A DNA stretch of 64,000 nucleotides from Punica granatum (lineage: Eukaryota; Streptophyta; Magnoliopsida; Myrtales; Lythraceae), in the NCBI RefSeq assembly GCF_007655135.1, contig NC_045127.1, positions 18,456,199 to 18,520,198 on the forward strand, in the 5' to 3' direction. The position numbers and the translations under genes are program-made. Positions within the stretch are counted from its first letter, which is position 1. The number at the start of each line of letters is the position of its first letter. Positions 15,101 to 25,085 of the stretch are shown piece after piece. The notes below the pieces were generated by a model. The model did no database searches, was not told the DNA's origin, and saw nothing but the letters and a program-made list of their open reading frames with translations.

Positions 15101-15357
15101 TTCCAATTTTAGAATAATTACTTATTTTGTTTTAGGAAGTTACATGGTAACGTCTTAGATTCTAATTTCCTATTTTAGTTTCTTAGTTTTCCTTGGCCTA
15201 TATGTAGTCCATCTCAATGTACAAGAATTGAGAAATAAATATTTCAGAAACAACTATTGATAAATGATACTTTGAGTTTGCTGTAACTCTTTGTTTTCGG
15301 CATATTGTTAGGGTTTAGCCGTGTTCTATTCACTTCGAGTCTAAATTCCGATTTAGG
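9197..15357 (+). repeat. Higher-order duplication inside the satellite (7 monomers, ~3.62 kb)
   Basis: Rare monomer variants recur about 3.62 kb apart, which is seven monomers: TTTTACGTAG near 9857 and 13475; the AGAGCCTAAAG variant near 9917 and 13537; the ATGAAAGATAC variant near 9566 and 13187; TATATGGTCC near 11062 and 14685. This indicates that a block starting near 9197 was duplicated as a unit, the second copy starting near 12819 and running to the array edge. Only the shared variants were checked, not a full alignment. Confidence 0.6.
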
Positions 15358-15700
15358 CACTTAGAAAATTGTGAGAGTATTCTCTTTAGTTCTTGAAGAA
15401 CTAATTCGAACTTATCGGAAGTTTCCGTGGCGTTCATCAACGACTTATCAAACGGCTTTCCACCACCGTTTGTGGCATCTTCATCGACTTATAAAACGGC
15501 CTTCCATCACCGTTTGTGGCGTCTTCCTATATACCGAGGTTCTTGTTTCGCAATAAATATCGGGTTGAGGTCAATTATACCAAGGTTCTTATTTATGTTG
15601 TAAACAACGGGTTGAGGGTTCGTCAATCAAATCTGATCGTGGACCGATCCTGGGTTCCTTTAGTTGTCGGGTCTCGTCATTCTTGGCGGGAATCGCATCA
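15358..15700 (-). repeat. Partial B LTR fused to the satellite edge
   Basis: This matches the inverted arm of the following units (ACTTAGAAAATTGTGAGAG ... GGGAATCGCATCA). It begins inside the LTR, where the satellite stops at GATTTAGGC. The satellite would continue GCTAGAAATCG; the B LTR reads ACTTAGAAAATT, so the join lies in a few bases of shared sequence. Confidence 0.8.
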
Positions 15701-15809
15701 ACCCGTTAAGAAAGAAGGGTGGAGGGTAGAACCAACAAAACTCACACGATAAGATGACTCGTCACCAGTAAGAAAAGTCAGGTTGATTCGTCACGCTCAA
15801 GAAAGAATG
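15701..15809 (-). repeat. A LTR spacer between B palindromes (also 17191-17299 and 18681-18789)
   Basis: This holds the A-LTR blocks AAGAAAGAAGGGTGGAGGG, AACCAACAAAACTCACACG and ACGCTCAAGAAAGAA, seen intact at 36903 onward. It shows that the B dimer sits in an A LTR and that the same ~109 bp piece of target flanks each B dimer, which turns the insertion into a tandem unit. Confidence 0.8.
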
Positions 15810-17190
15810 TGATGCGATTCCCGACAAGAATGATGAGACCCGACAACTAAGGAACCCAAGATCGTTCCTCAATTAGATTTGAATGACAAACCTTCGACCC
15901 GTTGTTTACGACAAATACAAGAACCTTCGTATATGTTTGACCTCAACCCGTTGTTTAATGTGAAACAAGAACCTTGGTATATTGGAAGACGCCACAAACG
16001 GTGGTGGAAAGCTGTTTGATTAGTCGATAAAGACGCCACAAACGGTTGTGGAAAGTCTTGTGATAAGTCGATGATGAACGCCACAGAAACTTCCGATAAG
16101 TTCGAATTAGTTTTTCAAAAATCAAAGAGAATACTCTCACAATTTTCTGAATCTTCCTTTTATTAAAAATTGACTAAGATGAATATATATAGACATTAGC
16201 CATATTTCCTCATAAAGATAAGGAAAATAAAACCTAAAATATCGATAAAGATATGATGTAATCTATAAAGATATGAAATCTAAATATCCCTAGAATATCT
16301 CCATGAGATTTTAACTTTAAACAAATCTGATGATATCTTCTCTTGATCATCAAATATTCTAGAAGTTTCCTCAAACACTTGTTGAATTTAGCCTTGTCCG
16401 GGATCTTTTATAACTTGAATCATGTTGATAGATCTTTGTTGATCACATGATCCATGTCCAATGGGCCTCCACGAATTTGCTTGAGCCCAAACCTCTTGAA
16501 TCAGGTCGTTGAGTTCATCTTTAAACTTCCATGCTCATGCTCGCGTAATCGGTCCAATTGGAACTTGAACTGGTTCCCTTGAATTCGTGCTATGATTTGC
16601 ATCAAAGTGTTTGAGGAAGCTTCTAGAATAGTTGATGATCAAGAGAAGATATCATCAAATTTGTTTAAAGTTTAAATCTCATGGAGATATTTTAGGGATA
16701 TTTAGATTTCATATCTTTATAGATTATGTCATATCTCTATAGATATTCTAAGTTTCATTTTCCTTATCTTTAGGAGTAGATATGGCCAGATTAAGATTTG
16801 TTTATGTCTATATATATTCATCTTAGTCAATTTTTTAAAAGAAGGAACACTTAGAAAATTGTGAGAGTATTCTCTTTAGGTCTTGAAGAACTAATTCGAA
16901 CTTATCGGAAGTTTCTGTGGCGTTCATCAACGACTTATCAAACGGCTTTCCACCACCGTTTGTGGCATCTTCATCGACTTATAAAACGGCTTTCCATCAC
17001 CGTTTGTGGCGTCTTCCTATATACCGAGGTTCTTGTTTCGCAATAAATAGCGGGTTGAGGTCAATTATACCAAGGTTCTTATTTATGTTGTAAACAACGG
17101 GTTGAGGGTTCGTCAATCAAATCTGATCGTGGAACGATCCTGGGTTCCTTTAGTTGTCGGGTCTCGTCATTCTTGGCGGGAATCGCATCA
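15810..17190. repeat. B LTR palindrome, unit 1
   Basis: A full plus-orientation B LTR (15810 to about 16603) is followed by an inverted copy from about 16604 to 17190. The inverted copy begins AAGTGTTTGAGGAAGC, the complement of an internal site of the first copy (near 16380), so its outer ~220 bp are missing. The result is two arms of ~570-585 bp around a ~228 bp loop. The inverted copy has a TATA-like CTATATATATTC near 16800, suggesting that it is the sense orientation of the LTR. Confidence 0.85.
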
Positions 17191-17299
17191 ACCCGTTAAG
17201 AAAGAAGGGTGGAGGGTAGAACCAACAAAACTCACACGATAAGATGACTCGTCACCAGTAAGAAAAGTCAGGTTGATTCGTCACGCTCAAGAAAGAATG

Positions 17300-18680
17300 T
17301 GATGCGATTCCCGACAAGAATGATGAGACCCGACAACTAAAGGAACCCAAGATCGTTCCTCAATTAGATTTGAATGACAAACCTTCGACCCGTTGTTTAC
17401 GACAAATACAAGAACCTTCGTATATGTTTGACCACAACCCGTTGTTTAATGTGAAACAAGAACCTTGGTATATTGGAAGACGCCACAAACGGTGGTGGAA
17501 AGCTGTTTGATTAGTCGATAAAGACGCCACAAACGGTTGTGGAAAGTCTTGTGATAAGTCGATGATGAACGCCACAGAAACTTCCGATAAGTTCGAATTA
17601 GTTTTTCAAAAATCAAAGAGAATACTCTCACAATTTTCTGAATCTTCCTTTTATTAAAAATTGACTAAGATGAATATATATAGACATTAGCCATATTTCC
17701 TCATAAAGATAAGGAAAATAAAACCTAAAATATCGATAAAGATATGATGTAATCTATAAAGATATGAAATCTAATATCCCTAGAATATCTCCATGAGATT
17801 TTAACTTTAAACAAATCTGATGATATCTTCTCTTGATCATCAAATATTCTAGAAGTTTCCTCAAACACTTGTTGAATTTAGCCTTGTCCGGGATCTTTTA
17901 TAACTTGAATCATGTTGATAGATCTTTGTTGATCACATGATCCATGTCCAATGGGCCTCCACGAATTTGCTTGAGCCCAAACCTCTTGAATCAGGTCGTT
18001 GAGTTCATCTTTAAACTTCCATGCTCATGCTCGCGTAATCGGTCCAATTGGAACTTGAACTGGTTCCCTTGAATTCGTGCTATGATTTGCATCAAAGTGT
18101 TTGAGGAAGCTTCTAGAATAGTTGATGATCAAGAGAAGATATCATCAAATTTGTTTAAAGTTTAAATCTCATGGAGATATTTTAGGGATATTTAGATTTC
18201 ATATCTTTATAGATTATGTCATATCTCTATAGATATTCTAAGTTTCATTTTCCTTATCTTTAGGAGTAGATATGGCCAGATTAAGATTTGTTTATGTCTA
18301 TATATATTCATCTTAGTCAATTTTTTAAAAGAAGGAACACTTAGAAAATTGTGAGAGTATTCTCTTTAGGTCTTGAAGAACTAATTCGAACTTATCGGAA
18401 GTTTCTGTGGCGTTCATCAACGACTTATCAAACGGCTTTCCACCACCGTTTGTGGCATCTTCATCGACTTATAAAACGGCTTTCCATCACCGTTTGTGGC
18501 GTCTTCCTATATACCGAGGTTCTTGTTTCGCAATAAATAGCGGGTTGAGGTCAATTATACCAAGGTTCTTATTTATGTTGTAAACAACGGGTTGAGGGTT
18601 CGTCAATCAAATCTGATCGTGGAACGATCCTGGGTTCCTTTAGTTGTCGGGTCTCGTCATTCTTGGCGGGAATCGCATCA
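17300..18680. repeat. B LTR palindrome, unit 2
   Basis: Same structure and junctions as unit 1, shifted by 1490 bp. Differences are single bases, such as one lost A in the CTAATATCCC stretch near 17773. Confidence 0.85.
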
Positions 18681-18789
18681 ACCCGTTAAGAAAGAAGGGT
18701 GGAGGGTAGAACCAACAAAACTCACACGATAAGATGACTCGTCACCAGTAAGAAAAGTCAGGTTGATTCGTCACGCTCAAGAAAGAATG

Positions 18790-20171
18790 TGATGCGATTC
18801 CCGACAAGAATGATGAGACCCGACAACTAAAGGAACCCAAGATCGTTCCTCAATTAGATTTGAATGACAAACCTTCGACCCGTTGTTTACGACAAATACA
18901 AGAACCTTCGTATATGTTTGACCTCAACCCGTTGTTTAATGTGAAACAAGAACCTTGGTATATTGGAAGACGCCACAAACGGTGGTGGAAAGCTGTTTGA
19001 TTAGTCGATAAAGACGCCACAAACGGTTGTGGAAAGTCTTGTGATAAGTCGATGATGAACGCCACAGAAACTTCCGATAAGTTCGAATTAGTTTTTCAAA
19101 AATCAAAGAGAATACTCTCACAATTTTCTGAATCTTCCTTTTATTAAAAATTGACTAAGATGAATATATATAGACATTAGCCATATTTCCTCATAAAGAT
19201 AAGGAAAATAAAACCTAAAATATCGATAAAGATATGATGTAATCTATAAAGATATGAAATCTAAATATCCCTAGAATATCTCCATGAGATTTTAACTTTA
19301 AACAAATCTGATGATATCTTCTCTTGATCATCAAATATTCTAGAAGTTTCCTCAAACACTTGTTGAATTTAGCCTTGTCCGGGATCTTTTATAACTTGAA
19401 TCATGTTGATAGATCTTTGTTGATCACATGATCCATGTCCAATGGGCCTCCACGAATTTGCTTGAGCCCAAACCTCTTGAATCAGGTCGTTGAGTTCATC
19501 TTTAAACTTCCATGCTCATGCTCGCGTAATCGGTCCAATTGGAACTTGAACTGGTTCCCTTGAATTCGTGCTATGATTTGCATCAAAGTGTTTGAGGAAG
19601 CTTCTAGAATAGTTGATGATCAAGAGAAGATATCATCAAATTTGTTTAAAGTTTAAATCTCATGGAGATATTTTAGGGATATTTAGATTTCATATCTTTA
19701 TAGATTATGTCATATCTCTATAGATATTCTAAGTTTCATTTTCCTTATCTTTAGGAGTAGATATGGCCAGATTAAGATTTGTTTATGTCTATATATATTC
19801 ATCTTAGTCAATTTTTTAAAAGAAGGAACACTTAGAAAATTGTGAGAGTATTCTCTTTAGGTCTTGAAGAACTAATTCGAACTTATCGGAAGTTTCTGTG
19901 GCGTTCATCAACGACTTATCAAACGGCTTTCCACCACCGTTTGTGGCATCTTCATCGACTTATAAAACGGCTTTCCATCACCGTTTGTGGCGTCTTCCTA
20001 TATACCGAGGTTCTTGTTTCGCAATAAATAGCGGGTTGAGGTCAATTATACCAAGGTTCTTATTTATGTTGTAAACAACGGGTTGAGGGTTCGTCAATCA
20101 AATCTGATCGTGGAACGATCCTGGGTTCCTTTAGTTGTCGGGTCTCGTCATTCTTGGCGGGAATCGCATCA
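18790..20171. repeat. B LTR palindrome, unit 3
   Basis: Same structure as units 1 and 2. It ends GGGAATCGCATCA and then passes into an A LTR that runs on to 20531 instead of stopping after 109 bp. Confidence 0.85.
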
Positions 20172-20531
20172 ACCCGTTAAGAAAGAAGGGTGGAGGGTAG
20201 AACCAACAAAACTCACATGATAAGATGACTCGCCACGAATAAGAAAAGTCGGGTTGATTCACCACGCTCAAGGAAGAACGATAAGAATCGAATTTTTCGC
20301 CATTAAACAAGGGACTTGTTTAGATAAGAATATCGAGGAAATGCTCTAGGCAATTTCATTCAAATATTCATCAAATTCGTCTGAAATATTCTCCTACAAT
20401 ATGTGCATATTTATAAAGAGAAAAGACACCCTTCTTGACTCTAAAATAGGAAAGTAATATTTAATCTCCTCTAGATTACTTTCATAAAATAGAGTAAGGT
20501 AATAATCCCAAATAGGAAACATAAGACTGCT
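20172..20531 (-). repeat. A LTR fragment
   Basis: It carries the A LTR order AAGAAGGGTGGAGGG, ACTAAACAAGGGACTTG-like, GTGCATATTTATA and GGTAATAATCC. It is cut at ATAAGACTGCT by a C LTR. Intact A LTRs continue GACTCAAGCTAATATAGG at this point; that remainder is found at 31921. Confidence 0.85.
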
Positions 20532-21216
20532 TGATGCGGACCTCACGAAGGATTGTGAAACCCGACGACCAACTTGAATCGATTCCCAAATCGTCAAACA
20601 CAGATTTAGATAAAGAGGATTATTGACCCGTTGTTTATGGAGAAACAAGAACCAACAATATCAAGACAAGGATTATTGATCCGTTGTTTATGAAGAAACA
20701 AGAACCAATAATATCAAAGTGTACCGAATAATCACAAGCTGTCACACTTGTTCGTCCGAAGAAGTTCAATGAAGAACAAAGGAGAAAATCTCACCAAAAT
20801 ACCATAATAGTTTACCTCTGATCAGCTGCTCAGCCTCGTTTATATAAGTCTAGGAGAAACTAGAAACTGATAAACTAGGCAACTGGAATAACCTTACCTT
20901 CCTAAAGCCAGAAATAACAAATGAAACTAAATAAAGGCTATCTAGAATAGTTGGCAGTCTTTTATTCCATCTTCAGCATCTCATGGCAAGTTAGTTGAAT
21001 AAAGGCCTTTGGCGATCCAATTGAATTAGTCTCCTCTTGGCCCAAAAAGCCCATCAGCAAGCTCTCCGTAGCTTGTTGGATTTGTTTGGCCTTCACCCGT
21101 GTGATTGGCCCACTCGGAACATGCAAGCCTCCAAGATCTTGTGCTTCAGCTCCATCTTCACGAGTCCGACTTCCAAGCTCATGTGCATCAGCCGCATTGT
21201 CATGCCCATGATCCTT
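20532..21216 (-). repeat. C LTR, joined directly to A pol
   Basis: It begins TGATGCGGACCTCACG and matches the C LTRs at 25086, 31228 and 60963. The far end stops at CCATGATCCTTA instead of CCATGATCCTCATCA, then runs into A integrase sequence. The left flank CTGCT equals the TSD of the C element at 25086-31915, so this junction looks like a duplicate of that one. The minus-strand frame at 20962-21231 (ending MLKME) is the LTR-encoded end of C pol. Confidence 0.8.
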
Positions 21217-23246
21217 AATAAAAATGGACACTCAGCCCGCGACATCAGCTTACTCTTTCTCTTACTTGGAAACCTCGCCATACGAAGGTGAATGCAAACA
21301 AGATCACCTGGATTGAAATGAACTTGCTTCCTTCCTTTGTTCGCGCCCTGGGCATATGCTGCATTCTTCTTCTCAATTTGCTTCTTCACTTGCTCATGCA
21401 AAGCTTTGATCAGCTCAGCCCGTTTCTGACCATCCAAACACACTCTTGAATTGGCCGGTAAAGGAGCCAAATCGAGAGGTGTGATAGGATTGAAACCATA
21501 AACCACTTCGAAAGGAGTCTTCCTAGTCGAGCTGTGAATGGTCCGATTATAAGAGAATTCAATCTGCTTCTTCACTTGCTCATGCAAAGCTTTGATATGC
21601 TCAGCCCGTTTCTTACCATCCAAACACACTCTTGAATTGGCTGGTAAAGGAGCCAAATCGAGGGGTGTGATAGGATTGAAGCTATAAACCACTTCAAAAG
21701 GAGTCCTCCTAGTCGAGCAATGAATGCTCTGATTATAAGAGAATTCAACTAGGGCAAGGCAGGTATCCCAACTCTTGAAGTTTTTATTCACGTCAGCTCG
21801 AAGTAAAGCGGAGAGAGTACGATTTACCACTTTAGTTTGACCATTAGTTCGTGTATGACAAGCCGTGCTGTATAGCAATTTGGTGCCTAGCTTCACCCAT
21901 AAGGTCTTCCAAAAGTAACTCAAAAACTTAGGGTCTCAATCAGACACAATGCTCATAGGAATACCATGCATCCTCACTACTTCTTTGAAGAACAAATCAG
22001 CAATATGGGAAGTATCATCAGACTTGTGACACGGAACGAAATGAGCCATCTTAGAAAAGCGATCAACCACTACCAAAATTGAGTCTTTACCCCTTTGAGT
22101 CCTTGGTAAGCCAAGCACGAAATTCATGCTCACATCAATCCATGGCTGATCCGGTACTGGCAGAGGCATGTATAGGCCATGGGGAGCCTCTTCACTTTTT
22201 GCCTTCTTACAAGTAATACACCGTTCAATAATTCGGTGCACGTCTCGAATCATTTGTGGCCGGTTGAAATGCTCCTTGGCCATCTCAAGAGTCTTCTTCT
22301 CCCCGTAATGGCCAGCTAACCCCCCGGCATGGGCCTCCCGCACTAATAACTCGCGAACGGATCCACTTGGAATACAATTTCTCTCGTCTCAGAGTTTCGA
22401 AGACTCCCCCAAGATGCTCGGCATGCTCCTCAAGCGTCTTGCTGTAGACTAAAATGTCATCGAAGTAGACAACAACAAAATGGCCAATTAATTCCCGCAA
22501 GACATGGTTCATCAGCCTCATAATGGTGCTCGGAGCATTGGCCAATCCGAATAACATAACCATCCACTCAGATGGGCCATGCTTGGTCTTGAAGGCTGTC
22601 TTCCACTCATCTCCCTCTTTCATGCGGATTTGATGATATCCACTTTTCAGATCGATCTTTGAAAATACCTTCGAACCATTCAACTCATCAAGCATATCAT
22701 CTAGTCGAGGAATGGGGTAACGATATTTTACCGTAATCTTGTTGATGGCCCGACTATCGACGCACATTCTCATCGATCCATCCTTCTTGGGCACCAAAAG
22801 TGCTGGTACAGAACATGGGCTCATGGAATCCCGTACGTAATCCTTCTCAAGCAATTCATTCACTTGCCGTTGCAGCTCCTTGGCCTCATTCGGATTGCAC
22901 CGATATGCCGGTCGATTAGGCAAAGCAGAACCAGGAAAGAGATCAATTTGATGCTCAATTCCCCGAATCGGAGGCAACCCTTCAGGCAACTCTGCAGGAA
23001 ATACGTCAACGAACTCCTTTAAGAGAGCCATGAACCAAGGCGGAAGAAAAATCTATACTTCAGGCGTTGCTTCCTTCATGAAAAAATAATGAGAACTAAG
23101 TTGAAGTTCAACAGAGTCCTCTCAAGCTCTCCCATTGTCATCACCAAGCTTTCTTTCTTCGAGCCAATCGCACTCGGACTCTGGTGGTTCTGCACTTGTT
23201 GTGGACTGAGCGGTGCTAGGACAGTGCTCTTCCCATCTTTGGTGAA
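21217..23246 (-). pseudogene. A-family pol remnant (RT + integrase), copy A1
   Basis: Minus-strand Ty3/gypsy pol. The RT frame 23031-22285 (248 codons) holds [21 protein letters not shown] and the catalytic YFDD box, and stops after the thumb (REKLYSK). RNase H is absent: the sequence passes straight into the integrase HHCC zinc finger (HAGGLAGH...CITC) in another frame (22343-21936). The integrase core shows [12 protein letters not shown] and IVSD, then a TGA stop where related copies have Arg. The frame 21923-21218 continues the core but reads GQTKVVNRT, so the catalytic Glu is Lys. It also has a 62-residue internal duplication. The C-terminus is cut at KSKLMSRAE by the C LTR. Unlike all other A copies it keeps Trp in PDQPWIDV. 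Confidence 0.88.
21557..21925 (-). repeat. In-frame 186-bp duplication inside integrase
   Basis: The segment from EFSYN to KKQI occurs twice in a row in the same frame (the first starting near 21748, the second near 21563 on the minus strand), 62 residues each. The two copies differ at several residues (YSFNP against YGFNP, KKRAEH against QKRAEL), so it is not a fresh duplication. No other A copy here has it. Confidence 0.85.
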
Positions 23247-23377
23247 TGATAAGGCTCACGAATGAGAACACGATAAGAAAGAAGGGTGGAAGGTTGAACC
23301 AACAAAACTCACACGATAAGCTGACTCGTCACGAGTAAGAAAAGTCAGGTTGATTTGCCACGCTCAAGAAAGAACGT
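23247..23377 (-). repeat. A LTR, 3' portion (continues at 24725 and 31921)
   Basis: TGATAAGGCTCACGAA starts this LTR next to the PR-RT spacer of copy A1. It is interrupted after AAGAACG by a B palindrome. Confidence 0.8.
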
Positions 23378-24724
23378 GATGCGATTCCCGACAAGAATGA
23401 TCATACTCGACAACTAAAGGAACCCAAGATCGTTCCTCAATCAGATTGGAATGACAAACCTTCGACCCGTTGTTTAATGCGAAACAAGAACCTCGGTATA
23501 TTGGAAGACGCCACAAACGGTAGTGGAAAGCCGTTTGATTAGTCGATGAAGACGCCACAAACGGTGGTGGAAAGTCGTTTGATAAGTCGATGATGAACGC
23601 CACAGAAACTTCCGATAAGTTCGAATTAGTTTTTCAAAAATCAAAGAGAATACTCTCACAATTTTCTGAATCTTCCTTTTATTAAAAATTGACTAAGATG
23701 AATATATATAGACATAAACTAATCCTAATCTAGCCATATCTCCTCCTAAAGATAAGGAAAATAATACCTAGAATATCGATAGTGATATGACGTAATCTAT
23801 AAAGATATGAAATCTAAATATCCCTAGAATATCTCCATGAGAATTTAACTTTAAACAAATCTGATGATATCTTCTCTTGAACATCAAATATTCTAGAAGC
23901 TTCCTCAAACACTTGTTGAATTTATCCTTGTCCGGAATCTTCTATAACTTGAATCATGTTGATAGATCTTTGTTGATCACATGATCCATGTCCAATGGGC
24001 CTCCACGAATTTGCTTGAGCCCAAACCACTTGAATCAGGCCGTTGAGTTCGTCTTTAAACTTCTTTGCTCGTGCTCATGTAATCGGTCCAATTGGAACTT
24101 GAACTGGATCCCTTGAATTCGTGCTATGATTTGCATCAAAGTGTTTGAGGAAGCTTCTAGAATATTTGATGATCAAGAGAAGATATCATCAGATTTGTTT
24201 AAAGTTTAAATCTCATGGAGATATTTTAGGGATATTTAGATTTAATATCTTTATAGATTATGTCATATCTCTATCGATATTCTAGGTTTTATTTTTCTTA
24301 TCTTTAGGAGGAGATATGGCCAGATTAAGATTAGTTTATGTATATATATATTCATCTTAGTCAATTTTTTAAAAGAAGGAACACTTAGAAAATTGTGAGA
24401 GTATTCTCTTTGGTTCTTAAAGAACTAATTCGAACTTATCGGAAGTTTCCGTGGCGTTCATCAACGACTTATCAAACGGCTTTCCACCAACATTTGTGGC
24501 ATCTTCATCGACTTATAAAACGGCTTTCCATCACCGTTTGTGGCGTCTTCCTATATACCGAGGTTCTTGTTTCGCAATAAATAACGGGTTGAGGTCAATT
24601 ATACCAAGGTTCTTGTTTATGTTATAAACAATGGGTTGAGGGTTCATCAATCAAATCTAATCGTGGAACGATCCTGGGTTCCTTTAGTTGTCAGGTCTCG
24701 TCATTCTTGGCGGGAATCGCATCA
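23378..24724. repeat. B LTR palindrome, diverged fourth copy
   Basis: It starts TGATGCGATTCCCG and ends GGGAATCGCATCA. It has the same internal fold-back junction (TTTGCATCA then AAGTGTTTGAGG) as the units at 15810-20171, so it descends from the same dimer, but it has many single-base differences and extra bases such as AAACTAATCCTAATC near 23716. It therefore split from the 1490-bp array before that array was homogenised. Confidence 0.85.
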
Positions 24725-25085
24725 ACCCGTTAAGAAAGAAGGGTGGAGGGTAGAACCAACAAAACTCATACGATAAGATGACTCGCCACGAGTAAGAAAA
24801 ATTCGGGTTGGTTCACCATGCTCAAGGAATAACGATAATAATCGGATTTTTCGCCATTAAACAAGGGACTTGTTTAGATAAGAATATCAAGGAAATGCTC
24901 TAAGCAATTTCACTCAAATATTCATCAAATACGTCTGTCATATTCTCTTACAATAGGTGCATATTTATATCGAGGGAAGACACCCCTCTTGACTCTAAAA
25001 TAGGAAAGTAATATCTAATCTGCTCTATATTACTTTCATAAAATAGAGTAGGGTAATAATCCAAAATAGGAAACTTAAGACTGCT
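24725..25085 (-). repeat. A LTR, middle portion
   Basis: It starts ACCCGTTAAGAAAG, ~100 bp earlier in the A LTR than where the left piece stopped, so that piece is duplicated on both sides of the B palindrome. It ends CTGCT at the C element and parallels 20172-20531 closely. Confidence 0.8.
25081..25085. other. Target site duplication CTGCT (pairs with 31916-31920)
   Basis: CTGCT lies directly before TGATGCGG at the left end of the C element and directly after CTCATCA at its right end; the A LTR continues from it with TACTCAAGC. A 5-bp duplication is usual for Ty3/gypsy integration. Confidence 0.85.

Larger units (their letters stand above)
1..15357 (+). repeat. LTR-derived satellite array, ~30 monomers of ~517 bp
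   Basis: About 30 head-to-tail monomers fill this stretch; units begin near 497, 1014, 1518 and so on, each starting TGAGGCGGAGG (or TAGGCGG) and ending CACGCTGCGTCA. The whole monomer aligns with the T-element LTR at 55059-55583: the same start (TGACGCGGAGG), the same blocks CAACAAGCCCAAGCCC, GAAATATTCTCGTGAT and GTTAGGGTTTAGCCGTG, and the same end. One A normally separates GCGTCA from the next TGAGGC. No PBS, PPT or gag lies between monomers, so this is not a row of complete elements. Most monomers keep an LTR-type TATA box (CCTATATATAG). The short ORFs of 61-77 codons here recur in copy after copy and are not genes. The array enters from the left edge, so its true size is unknown. Confidence 0.95.
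15358..20171. repeat. 1490-bp tandem array of palindromic B LTR dimers
   Basis: The same sequence returns at 15371, 16861, 18351 and 19842, a period of 1490-1491 bp with almost no differences. One unit is a B LTR in plus orientation (TGATGCGATT to TTTGCATCA), an inverted, truncated B LTR ending GGGAATCGCATCA, and a ~109 bp spacer of A LTR (AAGAAGGGTGGAGGGTAGAACC...). The array starts with a partial inverted LTR joined to the satellite and ends where the A LTR continues. The 61- and 71-codon ORFs repeated here on both strands are by-products of the LTR sequence. The near identity of units points to recent amplification. Confidence 0.9.

Noticed and set aside
1..15357. CRISPR-like regular repeats
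   Set aside because: Units are ~517 bp without short repeat/spacer structure, and the setting is a plant genome.
21936..23031. A functional pol gene in copy A1
   Set aside because: RT and integrase are in different frames, RNase H is absent, a stop follows IVSD and the catalytic Glu is Lys.
15371..24580. Repeated small ORFs starting MRVFSL and MAFIID on both strands
   Set aside because: They are translations of the B LTR arms; the two strands give mirrored ORFs because the arms are inverted copies.
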